From: Candidatus Melainabacteria bacterium
GTDB taxonomy: Bacteria > Cyanobacteriota > Vampirovibrionia > Obscuribacterales > Obscuribacteraceae
Direction of reading: 5' to 3'
NCBI GenBank assembly: GCA_027451745.1
Contig: DAIDIP010000006.1
Location: 62,001 to 126,000 of the forward strand
Length of the DNA: 64,000 nt
In this document: positions 18,342 to 27,200 of the stretch, one piece after another
Layout: the number at the start of each line of letters is the position of its first letter
How positions within the stretch are numbered: position 1 is the stretch's first letter
Position numbers and translations under genes: made by a program
The notes under the pieces: generated by a model
What the model was told of the DNA's origin: nothing
Databases searched by the model: none
What the model saw: the letters and a program-made list of their open reading frames with translations, nothing else

Positions 18342-19994
18342 CTAATCTTTCCGTCTATATAGCATAAGCTCACTGCCGTCAGGAAGAGCTTTTTGCACAA
18401 CTAATTTGTAATTACCACTATTACAAACAAAGTCCACAACTTGCTTAAATTTAGATTCTTCTTTCTCGTCAAAAAATTTATATCCTACCGAACCAGTTTT
18501 CCACAAATACCATTGTGATTGTAGTGCTTGGTCTGGCGTGAATTGTACTTTGTCACCAAAAACAGTAAATAATCTACTTGTTGTCGGAACTATATTGACT
18601 CTACCCTGCTCTTTAAGAAGTAGTTCAAAAGCATGTACATGCAATGTTCCCATATTAGTCAATACATTTAAAAATACTGGTTTATTGCCATCAGTTTTAG
18701 TAATTGTATTTATCACTAGATCATGACCCCAATCACATATTGGCGTTGGGTTCACTCGCTCTTTTGAAATAACGAATTGTTGTAAAAAGTTCGGCAAATG
18801 CAAAGGATATGGCACAAAATTGAAACCAATATAATTTATTAAAGCTGCAAAACAAATAAAACTCGCTGTCACTTTATACTTTGAATTAAATAATTTATCT
18901 AATAAAAAGCCACTATAAATAGCTGGTCCAATTAAAAATGGCGCTAAATATCTGGGATCTACCGCATTCCCAGGCCATGCAAGCATTAATGCAAAACCGC
19001 CCAGCATGGATAATCCAATCGGCATTAACTTAATATACTTTTCCTTGCCAATAAAAACGAAAGAAAAACCTGCAAGAATAAAAAACAATGGTGACATTAT
19101 TTGCGGCACCAAGAGCAAATAATTCTTTAGTCGATCAAAGTACGACCATTGCACCTTCTTAAGAGCAAAATCGCCCATAATCATGCTGGTCATATCATGC
19201 GTTGGTTTGTAATTAATAAGTATAAAAGGCAAGCCTATTGCTGCCGCTATAGTACCCAGAGAAAACAAATGAATGAGCCAATTCAATTTTAGCTTTCTAG
19301 ATGAATCAAATAGTCCTAAACTATTCAATAGAAAATACAGTGCTACAGGAATAAGATAGGCAGCCACAAGTTGTTTAGTCAAACAAGCTATTGCTAGAAC
19401 AATCCCCGTAATTATTGTGCGCTTCCAACTGGGAACTGCGGGCTTTTGCCACCACAACAATGTCATCAATCCTATAGCAGTCATTGCCACTTCAGGCAAA
19501 TCAAGATAAAAACCGTGGCTCAATTTACATATGAGTGGAAACATAGCTAAACAACAGACGCTCAGTGTTGCAGCTAAACGGCTGCCACTCAAAAGTCGTA
19601 CTGTGATATAAATAGCACCCGTCATTATGGCGACAAAAAAACTTAGAGCTAATTGTTCAGTGAGTCTAGATTGTCCAAATAAAAGAAAAAAGAAACCATT
19701 TATTAAATAAGCAAATGGGGGGTAATAACAATTTATAGTTAGAACTTGATACCACCAATGCGAACTAAAAGGATGAATATGGCTCAACAATCCTCTAGCT
19801 ACAATACTATTCATAATATGCTCTGCTTCGTCTTGACTAGGAAAATGATAGTCAAACGAAAACCAAATCATATTTAGGCTGCCAATTACAAAAGCAATTA
19901 AAGCTGCTGTACCTAGATCAATAAAAATCTTTTGCTGTGAATCACCATCTATTGAGACGGTCAGATCATTTTCAGTTTTCATCGCTACTTTCAT
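18342..19994 (-). CDS. GT39/PMT-type membrane glycosyltransferase
   Basis: The protein has 550 residues and about ten to eleven helices. The loop after helix 1 reads YHFPSQDEAEHIMNSI, with the acidic DEAEH that fits the GT39 catalytic position, then YYPPFAYLINGFFF. The roughly 150-residue C-terminal domain ends ALPDGSELMLYRR and matches the truncated gene at the left edge of the window (GDKV...F...AL...WYL.K.G and LPDGS...LYRR are shared). The ATG overlaps the end of the upstream nuclease gene by 23 bases, so both are on one transcript. An ATG four codons in (19982) is an alternative start. It runs against the transporter gene with a 20-base gap. Confidence 0.76.
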   Translation of the reverse strand: MKVAMKTENDLTVSIDGDSQQKIFIDLGTAALIAFVIGSLNMIWFSFDYHFPSQDEAEHIMNSIVARGLLSHIHPFSSHWWYQVLTINCYYPPFAYLINGFFFLLFGQSRLTEQLALSFFVAIMTGAIYITVRLLSGSRLAATLSVCCLAMFPLICKLSHGFYLDLPEVAMTAIGLMTLLWWQKPAVPSWKRTIITGIVLAIACLTKQLVAAYLIPVALYFLLNSLGLFDSSRKLKLNWLIHLFSLGTIAAAIGLPFILINYKPTHDMTSMIMGDFALKKVQWSYFDRLKNYLLLVPQIMSPLFFILAGFSFVFIGKEKYIKLMPIGLSMLGGFALMLAWPGNAVDPRYLAPFLIGPAIYSGFLLDKLFNSKYKVTASFICFAALINYIGFNFVPYPLHLPNFLQQFVISKERVNPTPICDWGHDLVINTITKTDGNKPVFLNVLTNMGTLHVHAFELLLKEQGRVNIVPTTSRLFTVFGDKVQFTPDQALQSQWYLWKTGSVGYKFFDEKEESKFKQVVDFVCNSGNYKLVVQKALPDGSELMLYRRKD

Positions 19995-21231
19995 TATGCA
20001 ATTCTTGTTTTAGCTCTTCCATAATTAACTTAGCCCTGGTGAGCAGCGCTTCTTTGCGTTCAGGTGCCACTTCAGTCAAATAGGTCTCTAAAGCAACCAT
20101 AGGAGTAGCAGCAACGCTTTCATTTAATTGAGGCATACGCATGCGACTTTGATCCATATGAATTTCCGGTGGTAATAGTCTCAATGTCAAAGCACTCACG
20201 CCTGCTTGTTTCACTAACTTTTCATCAAAAGACGCTAATTGTTCCTGTTTTATTTTGTATCGAACACGCATAACACAACCAGGAATTAGAGCTTTACTTA
20301 TTTTTTCCATTGCTGTTTTAGTTGGATTTTCTGCTTCAGTGAGATCCGCATCTACCGTAACAAATGGTCTAGGATTTATTGATCGAAAAGCATATTTTGT
20401 TTTCCCACGCGCTAATTCAACATGAATAAATCCTTTGTCTTCTTTTTCTTCACCAAAATCAACTCGCTCCAAACTGCCAGCATATACAATTGCCGGTTCT
20501 TTCTCTTTTATTATCTGATATTTGTGCACATGTCCCAATGCAACATAATCAATTTTTTCATTGATAAAAATTTCTGTAGGAAAAGTAAGTGTATAACCTA
20601 TAAGTAATTCTTGTTCAATTCCAGCTAAAGCTCTGTCTAGCGTCATATGAGCAGTAGTAACAGTTGGCAACGCAGGATCTAATTCGCTGTAATAACCCCT
20701 TAAAATAGCTCCTACTTGCTCAGTCAAAACTCTGTCTATCTCAGCAGCAGTGATATTTGCATATTTTTCTAAGGTTACCAACTGATGACGCGTAACATGC
20801 GGCAAACCAATTAATTGAAACTTCCCTCGCTTAGTTTCTATAGTCATCAGCCCAGGCTTATCCACAGTGGTGACTCCTGGAACCGATAAACTTTGAAAAA
20901 CAGACATAGCATGGCTATTAGTGGCCCTTAAAATTTGGTCGTGATTTCCCACTAACAAAATAGTCTTAATACCACTATCTGACAGGCGCTTAAGTCTGGT
21001 AGCAAACATTTTTTGATATATAGGCTCAGGTGTAGCATTTTTATAAGCATCGCCTGAAAACAAAAATGCATCTGCCTCTATATTTATGGCATAATCAACT
21101 ACTTTATCTAGGGCACTGACAAAATCTTCAAAACGAATATTCAACCCAGTTTCAGGATTCAGGGAACCGTGAACTTCTCCTGAGCCAAAATGGATGTCAG
21201 AAACATGAATAATATGCAAAGGCTGTGACAT
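19972..21231 (-). CDS. sbcD: SbcD/Mre11-like metallophosphoesterase (DNA repair nuclease)
   Basis: The product of about 419 residues has all metallophosphoesterase blocks in order: HVSDIHFGS (D, H), FSGDAY, LVGNHDQ, TTAHMTLD and ALGHVHKY. These build the two-metal site of SbcD/Mre11 nucleases, which process DNA ends and hairpins together with the SbcC/Rad50 ATPase. The C-terminal part, through the KIKQEQL segment, fits the capping domain. No SbcC gene is next to it; the downstream partner is a glycosyltransferase. I use ATG at 21231, where homology begins; an in-frame TTG at 21258 would add nine residues lacking homology. The start lies just left of a GC-rich repeat. Confidence 0.83.
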   Translation of the reverse strand: MSQPLHIIHVSDIHFGSGEVHGSLNPETGLNIRFEDFVSALDKVVDYAINIEADAFLFSGDAYKNATPEPIYQKMFATRLKRLSDSGIKTILLVGNHDQILRATNSHAMSVFQSLSVPGVTTVDKPGLMTIETKRGKFQLIGLPHVTRHQLVTLEKYANITAAEIDRVLTEQVGAILRGYYSELDPALPTVTTAHMTLDRALAGIEQELLIGYTLTFPTEIFINEKIDYVALGHVHKYQIIKEKEPAIVYAGSLERVDFGEEKEDKGFIHVELARGKTKYAFRSINPRPFVTVDADLTEAENPTKTAMEKISKALIPGCVMRVRYKIKQEQLASFDEKLVKQAGVSALTLRLLPPEIHMDQSRMRMPQLNESVAATPMVALETYLTEVAPERKEALLTRAKLIMEELKQELHNESSDEN

Positions 21232-21260
21232 TCCAGTTATTATAGTACAAAGTAGCAAAC

Positions 21261-21342
21261 TGAGGCGACATGTGCGGCGAAGTGAGCGAAGCCGGGTACG
21301 CGCGTACGAGGTAAGGGGACCGAGCCGAGGCAGCGCTAATAA
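21261..21342. repeat. GC-rich intergenic repeat, copy A
   Basis: This is an island far richer in G+C than its surroundings, between the divergent sbcD-like and rlmD-like genes. It contains the perfect 12-base palindrome GTACGCGCGTAC at 21296-21307, followed by GAGGTAAG and GAGCCGAGGCAGCGCTAATA. The same order of blocks recurs at 50686-50778 (palindrome, GAGGTGAG, GAGCGAGCCGAAGCAGCGCC). The right end touches the ribosome binding site of rlmD, so the element must be part of that promoter or leader. I read it as a copy of a dispersed repeat. Confidence 0.65.
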
Positions 21343-21354
21343 AGGAGCATTATC

Positions 21355-22878
21355 ATTTTACACAAAGGCAAACAAATTGAACTCAATATAGAGTCCCTGG
21401 CTCCAGGCGGTGAAGGTGTAAGCAAAGACTTTTCTGTTCCTGTTTTTATAAACAAAGCTGCTCCAGGCGATAAGCTATTAGTCGAAATATATGACTATAG
21501 ACGTTCTTTTGCCAAAGCCCAATTACTTACAGTAATTGAACCTAGTAATGACCGCGTAGAGCCAGTTTGCAAACTTTTCAAAGTTTGCGGCGGCTGTCAG
21601 TGGATGCATTTAAACTATGATACTCAGCTTAAGTCTAAAAGAGCAATCATAGAACAGTCTCTTTATCATATTGGTGGTAAAACTATCGGCGATCTATTGA
21701 CTCCTCTTTTATTGTCTACAGTTCCATCAAGCAACCAACTTGCTTATCGCAATAAAGTTCAATTACCTGTACGCAATCCAAAAGATTCAAATCGCCTTTT
21801 AGCTGGCTATTTTGAAACAAATTCCCATAATCTAGTAAATATTAAACACTGCCCCATCCAACCTCATTTGCTTGACGATATCTTGGCTGAAATAAAGCTT
21901 TTAGCTGAGAAATACAATTTTGTCGCTTATGACGAAAAAACAGGTAGAGGATTTTTACGCCACATTCAAATGCGTATAAGTCAAACTCAAAACCATGTTT
22001 TAGTCACTTTAGTTTTAAATTGCAATGAAAAAAATATGCCTACTTTTATGGCCAAATTCGCCCCAGAATTAATGGAAAAATTCAGCCAAATAAAAGGTGT
22101 TTGCGCCAATTTTAACGAAGCAAAAGGTAATCGCATATTGGGTGATAATACTATTTGTTTATCTGGACAATCATTTATTGAAGAAAGTCTAGCTACTACA
22201 AAAGTTGATTTTCCACAGATTTTAAAAGACGGTCTAAAATTTAGACTTTCTCCAGAAAGCTTTTTTCAAGTCAATACCGATCAAGCTCTAACTCTTCTTG
22301 AATTAGTCGCTGAAGAAGTAAAAAATTACATCAGCCAATGTCAATCCTCCTCCCAATCCAACAACATTACCTTGCTCGATGCTTATGCAGGCGTTGGCAC
22401 AATTGCTTTGTGGCTAGCCCCTTTTGTCTCTAATGTTGTCGCCATAGAAAGCAATCCTCATGCTGTTAAAGATGGTGAAATAAATCAGTCTTTAAATAAA
22501 ATATCTAACGTGCAATTTCAATTAGCTAAAGTTGAAAATTATCTGCCCCAATTATTAAAAAACGGCACTTCTGTAGAGATACTCGTATTAGACCCGCCAC
22601 GTCAGGGTTTGGACCCTGCGGTTATAGATGCAATTATAAAAATGCAGCCAAAGCTCATTGTATATATCAGTTGCAATCCAGTAACATTAGCCCGCGACCT
22701 TAAGCTCATTCTGTCTGAAAAGTCAGTCGATTTATCAGTTAATGCCGACCCTCAAACTGAGAAAAAAAATGATTGCCTGAAGTTAGATTCTGGGTATAAA
22801 GTGGAGAAGATTCTGCCAATAGACTTATTTCCACAAACTTATCACATAGAATCTATAGCTGTGCTGAAAAAACAATGA
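21355..22878 (+). CDS. rlmD: 23S rRNA (uracil-5-)-methyltransferase, RlmD/RumA-like, probable ATT start
   Basis: This SAM-dependent enzyme methylates a uridine of 23S rRNA (or tRNA in close paralogues). The frame runs open from 21343 after TAA TAA, and conserved sequence starts at HKGKQIELNIESLAPGGEGV (TRAM-like domain). No ATG, GTG or TTG is available upstream of it. AAAGGAG at 21341-21347 is followed seven bases later by ATT at 21355, which gives a normal-looking N-terminus; the first ATG is only at 21604, inside the conserved region. Counting from ATT, C72, C78, C81 and C166 form the 4Fe-4S set, LLDAYAGVGTIALW binds SAM, and C440 in ISCNPVTL is the nucleophile. At 507 residues it is slightly longer than usual. 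Confidence 0.88.
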   Translation: MLHKGKQIELNIESLAPGGEGVSKDFSVPVFINKAAPGDKLLVEIYDYRRSFAKAQLLTVIEPSNDRVEPVCKLFKVCGGCQWMHLNYDTQLKSKRAIIEQSLYHIGGKTIGDLLTPLLLSTVPSSNQLAYRNKVQLPVRNPKDSNRLLAGYFETNSHNLVNIKHCPIQPHLLDDILAEIKLLAEKYNFVAYDEKTGRGFLRHIQMRISQTQNHVLVTLVLNCNEKNMPTFMAKFAPELMEKFSQIKGVCANFNEAKGNRILGDNTICLSGQSFIEESLATTKVDFPQILKDGLKFRLSPESFFQVNTDQALTLLELVAEEVKNYISQCQSSSQSNNITLLDAYAGVGTIALWLAPFVSNVVAIESNPHAVKDGEINQSLNKISNVQFQLAKVENYLPQLLKNGTSVEILVLDPPRQGLDPAVIDAIIKMQPKLIVYISCNPVTLARDLKLILSEKSVDLSVNADPQTEKKNDCLKLDSGYKVEKILPIDLFPQTYHIESIAVLKKQ

Positions 22879-23351
22879 ATTTAAGACATTTCGAGCGTAA
22901 ATCAAGGATGGCTGCTTATGACACCAATTCCTTATTGGCACTAGAAATTAAACGCGACAAAAACATCCCCCCAGCAGCCGTTCAGGATATTTGTGAATCA
23001 GTAGGCTGGGCTAAAAGAGACGCCGATCTAATCACTATTGCCTTAGAAAACAGTCTAGTAGTTATTTCAATATGGGAGTCTGGACGCTTAATTGCTTTTG
23101 CAAGAGCCACTGGCGATAAAGTGTTCAATGCCACAGTCTGGGACGTAGTAGTCCGCCCCTCTCATCAAAGGCGCGGTCTTGGCAAGCTACTTATGAAAGA
23201 AGTATTAAGAGATCTCGACTCTTATAATATCCCTTTAATTACGCTTTACGCAGACCAGGGCACAGAGTCTTTCTATCAACGATTAGGTTTTTTAAGCGAT
23301 CCTACAGGCGCTAAAGGCATGTTTCGCGAAAAATATTATCAAGTGTGGTAA
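22875..23351 (+). CDS. GNAT-family N-acetyltransferase
   Basis: This 158-residue acetyltransferase has the acetyl-CoA binding motif VVRPSHQRRGLGKLLMKEVL near residue 93-112 and the C-terminal FYQRLGF pattern. The acceptor (a small molecule or a protein N-terminus/lysine) cannot be predicted. ATG overlaps the rlmD stop as ATGA, so the pair is translationally coupled; another in-frame ATG at 22908 would still keep the whole domain. Confidence 0.88.
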   Translation: MNLRHFERKSRMAAYDTNSLLALEIKRDKNIPPAAVQDICESVGWAKRDADLITIALENSLVVISIWESGRLIAFARATGDKVFNATVWDVVVRPSHQRRGLGKLLMKEVLRDLDSYNIPLITLYADQGTESFYQRLGFLSDPTGAKGMFREKYYQVW

Positions 23352-23402
23352 ATTTAAACCTTTCGCACCCGTGGCGGCTAATTTAACTTAGCTGAGCCTA
23401 AT

Positions 23403-23508
23403 GGTGGACAAGACGGAAAAGCAGCAAAGCGAAGGGCGGCGCGCGGAGCCTAGACGTCCGGAGCGAGAGCGGGGAAGTGTGCGGAGGAGCCGAAGGGCGA
23501 CGGAGCAC
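23403..23508. other. GC-rich, purine-rich leader before rplI
   Basis: This roughly 105-base island of strongly G/A-biased sequence (blocks such as GCGAAGGGCGGCGCGCGGAG and GGAGGAGCCGAAGGGCGACG) lies between the GNAT gene and rplI. Its composition and short motifs (GAGCGA, GAGCCGAAG) resemble the repeat copies at 21261 and 50686, but I cannot align it over its length. It holds no ORF. It could be a diverged repeat, a structured leader acting on L9 synthesis, or a small RNA. Confidence 0.4.
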
Positions 23509-23527
23509 TTAATTTAGATGAGGAAAT

Positions 23528-23977
23528 ATGAAAGTTATTTTGCAAGATAATGTAGTCAAACTTGGCAAAGCCGGAGATGTAGTTGAAGCAGCTCCAGGAT
23601 ATTTTCGCAATTTTCTTGAGCCCCGCAAATTAGCTGTATTGGCTACTCCAGGTGCATTGAAAAAGCGCGAAGAAGAATTAGACATTTTACGTAAAAAGGC
23701 AGAAAAACTTCACGACGAAAATATTGCTTTGTGCCAGAAAATTTCTACCCTTGGACAAATCACTGTTCCTGCAAAAGCTGGTGAAGAAGGCAAGCTCTAT
23801 GGCAAAGTAACGACAAAAGAAATTGCTGAAGTTCTAGAAAAAGAGCTCAAACAAGAAATTGACAAACGGCTAATTAAGACCAATCAAGAAATAAATGCTC
23901 TTGGTACCTATACCGCTACAATAAAACTTTCAGCTGATGCTCATGCTGATTTTTCTGTTGTCGTAATTGCTGAATAG
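23528..23977 (+). CDS. rplI: 50S ribosomal protein L9
   Basis: The 149 residues match L9 throughout: MKVILQDNVVKLGKAGDVVE with the N-terminal RNA-binding fold (APGYFRNFLEPRKLAV), a long charged connecting helix (residues about 40-75) and the C-terminal domain with LYGKVTTKEIAEVLEKE. L9 binds 23S rRNA near the L1 stalk and helps keep the reading frame. GAGGAAAT precedes the ATG. Unusually it stands alone here, without rpsF, ssb or rpsR nearby. Confidence 0.97.
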   Translation: MKVILQDNVVKLGKAGDVVEAAPGYFRNFLEPRKLAVLATPGALKKREEELDILRKKAEKLHDENIALCQKISTLGQITVPAKAGEEGKLYGKVTTKEIAEVLEKELKQEIDKRLIKTNQEINALGTYTATIKLSADAHADFSVVVIAE

Positions 23978-24149
23978 TTTTTATATACAAATAGTTAGCA
24001 GTTTGCGAAGAGCAAAGTATATCCGCTAGACACTTGTATAAAACTGTGGTAGTCGTTTTCAATTTCTTTTATTGCAAAACCGCCGATTTTATCCACTTTC
24101 AATCGTAGTTCACAAAAACCTCAAACATTACGCACAAAAAACTCACAAT

Positions 24150-24180
24150 GATTATCTAGAATTATCCAATTCTGATAATC
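24150..24180. promoter_or_regulatory. hairpin/dyad upstream of the CAP-zincin gene
   Basis: GATTATC-T-AGAATT pairs with AATTCT-GATAATC around ATCC: 13 paired bases with one bulged T. No T-run follows, so it is more likely an operator or leader hairpin than a terminator. It ends 67 bases before the ATG at 24248. The rest of the 23978-24247 gap shows nothing else I can name. Confidence 0.4.
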
Positions 24181-24247
24181 AGCTGTCTGACTGGTTTTTG
24201 GATATTTATGCCCAAGAATTCATTAGTTTGAAACACAGACTATCCTA

Positions 24248-27200
24248 ATGAATAAGTATGACGAGCAGATAAACATGGGTGATATTGTCAGTCCACGCGA
24301 TCGGGACCTTCCTCAGGAAGCTGGTCCAAACCCTCAGGTCAATGATGAGGTTTATAGGCTGCGACGGGATGGAAATTCTTTCTCATCGTCAGGAAATGGC
24401 GGCGCTGCTGCAGGACGTCCTTCAAGTGACAGAATACCAGGCACTAACAATTCTTTAGATCGTCAACAATCACCATTTGCTCGAAATGACACTAAAAATC
24501 CTATTGATATAAGCGGAGATTTACAATATGGCAGCCATTTACAAGGTAGAGATAGACAAAGCTTTGAAACAGCCCTAAAAGCTCTACATTCAGGCAATTT
24601 TGGCGATATGCGCCAATTTTTACCTAATGGCACAAATCCTATGTCAACTCGTACTGCTTTAGCTTTGGATGCAACCTTAAAAAGCAAAGGGTTAACGCCT
24701 TATGTAACTTCCAATGGTCGCGATCAACAATTTATTGTCAGTCTTTCTGATTCAAATGTTGGTATCAGAAGCACAATTGAGCCAGATAAAATCACTCAAG
24801 ATCACGTTACTATAAATCATTTAGGTATGTTCAAAAGAGCTAGACAAGTTGATCCAGTTGTTTATGCTTCTAATGACCCGTCCAAAATTCAAAGTCTAAG
24901 TCGCACAATAAAACAACGTATCACTGGTAAACAGGAATCTGTCCAGCCTACAAGTGAAGTCCGAACAAATATTCCTGTTAGAACAGATTCACCCACAAGC
25001 AATAGACCTGTCTCTATTGAAAATAAGGCTGCTGCCCACCCTAAAGAAGGACAAGCATCTGAAGTTGTCCTCCCTAAAAAAAATCTACAGCCGGTCAAAC
25101 CGACACAAGCTCAAGATCTTCGATCATCTGAAGTACAAACCAGAGCTAAAGGAGAAACTCTTCCTTCTGGCTTTAGAGCAGCCCTTGATATTTTGCCTTT
25201 AGATCGTGGTTCAGATCTTCCTCAAACTGGAGAACTCCCTCAAGGTGTTTTTGCTCCAGTTCAACCAAAAGAAATACCCCTACCCAAAGAGCTAGCCAAT
25301 GGCAAAGCCGGTGTTGATCTACATAATATGGTTGAAGTATCGTACCCCGTTGGCAAATTAGAGATCGGCTACAACAAAGCTGGCGAGCAAGTATTAATTC
25401 GCAGTGGAGATGGCACAACACAAATAAAACTAGGCAAAAAAGATCTTACTAGATTAGGTGTTTCCAGCAATAAAACAGGTTGGTATCAAAAAAACAATGA
25501 AACTGGAAAATATCAAAAGGCACTAGATGGAACAAGATTCAATGAAAGTGACAAAAGCTATATTACTCACAATAATTCTGATCATGCCAAATTATGGAAA
25601 CAAGATGGTAGCGTAATAGACGGCAAAATAAATGCTTCAGGTGCCTTTGTTCAAATCGATAGCACTGGCAATCCTAAATTAATCGTCCGAGCTGATAATT
25701 CACAAATAATGGCTTATTCCACTCAAACAGACAAAGACACAAATAATCATAAAACAATCGACAAAATCGAAGAAATTACTGCCGATGGACACCGCTCTTT
25801 ATGGACTAAAGAAGGAGACAAATTTGTAAACCGGGCAGACAATGGAAATGTAATAGGCGAACGCAAAGACTTCGCACTTCACCAAAATGGCAATGTCACT
25901 TTTAACGATATTACCAAAGGTAAAACAGATGGAAACACTATAGTACGGGGAGACGGCACAACCATCCTTACAGGAGAAGGTAAACCACAGTACGAATTTG
26001 ATACAGAAGGACGCTTCGACAAAATTTCTGCCGGCAATATAACTCGTCAATATAGTTATGCCGGACAAACCACAAAATTAGATAAGATTACAGTGCAAGA
26101 TAATAATCGTTATCCTGATTTGACATTTACACATAATCGTTCTCAATCTGGTGAGTGGACCGCCACAGACAATTATGGGCGCGCCTGGTCTGCTTATCAG
26201 GGTGTACACCACCTAGATCAATCTACAGGGCAATATACAGTTGAAAATCAGATTGGCAATGGTTATTCACAACAAAGAGTTTTTCAAACCAGTCATGCTG
26301 ATGGAAAAACCGAATTTCAAAGACTCACTTTTAATCTTGACGGCACTACTTCAGTAAAACAATTTAATTCTCAGGGCACTGTCATTGGCGAACATCAGGC
26401 TAATCCTAAAGATAAAGCTCTCAATAATTTAGTTACTGCCTGGCAAGATACTCAGTCAATACAAAACAATCCTAAATCAGAGCACAAACACGCAGAGCTT
26501 CAATCAAAAAAACCTCAAGACACACCCACAAAGGAAATCGCACAAAAAAATAATTCGCCAACGACCCACGAAACCGCAGTTAATCAAGCATTACAAAAAC
26601 TAGCTGACATCAAGATCAACGATGAGGCTAAAATGGAAGCACTAAGAGAAACAGAATTTGAACAAGCAGTTCGGGATCGCGTAAATGTCTACAGAAGTCA
26701 ATATCGCTTGCCGCCATTACAATTTGACGCTGCTACTAAAATTGCTGCCATGGTAGCATCCACAAACCAGGCACAATCTGGGGCTCTAGGACACTATGGT
26801 GGAACACAAGGATGGGATTCCCCAGCAGCACGTCTGCAACAAATTAACCGTCAATCACCTTTTGGTTACATTGAAAACGCTTATCAGGGTCCAGCCGATG
26901 CAGTACGAGCAGTAGACAACTGGATGGCCAGCCCGGGACACGTTGATTGCATACTTAACCCTAATGCTCAATTAATCGGTGTAGCGTATAGTGGTCAATT
27001 TGCCACAATGTCTGTATCAAGGGGAGAACCAATCGCTCCTGTACTTGCAAGAAACGAAAGTTCAAAAGACATTCAAACTGTACAAAACATAAGGCCTGAA
27101 GACCAAATTTCACATACACACACAGTTTCACATAAAGAAACTCATGAGCTTGCAAAAGAAGTAGCAAAAGAATCAGACAAGCAAAACACTAAATCTGTAG

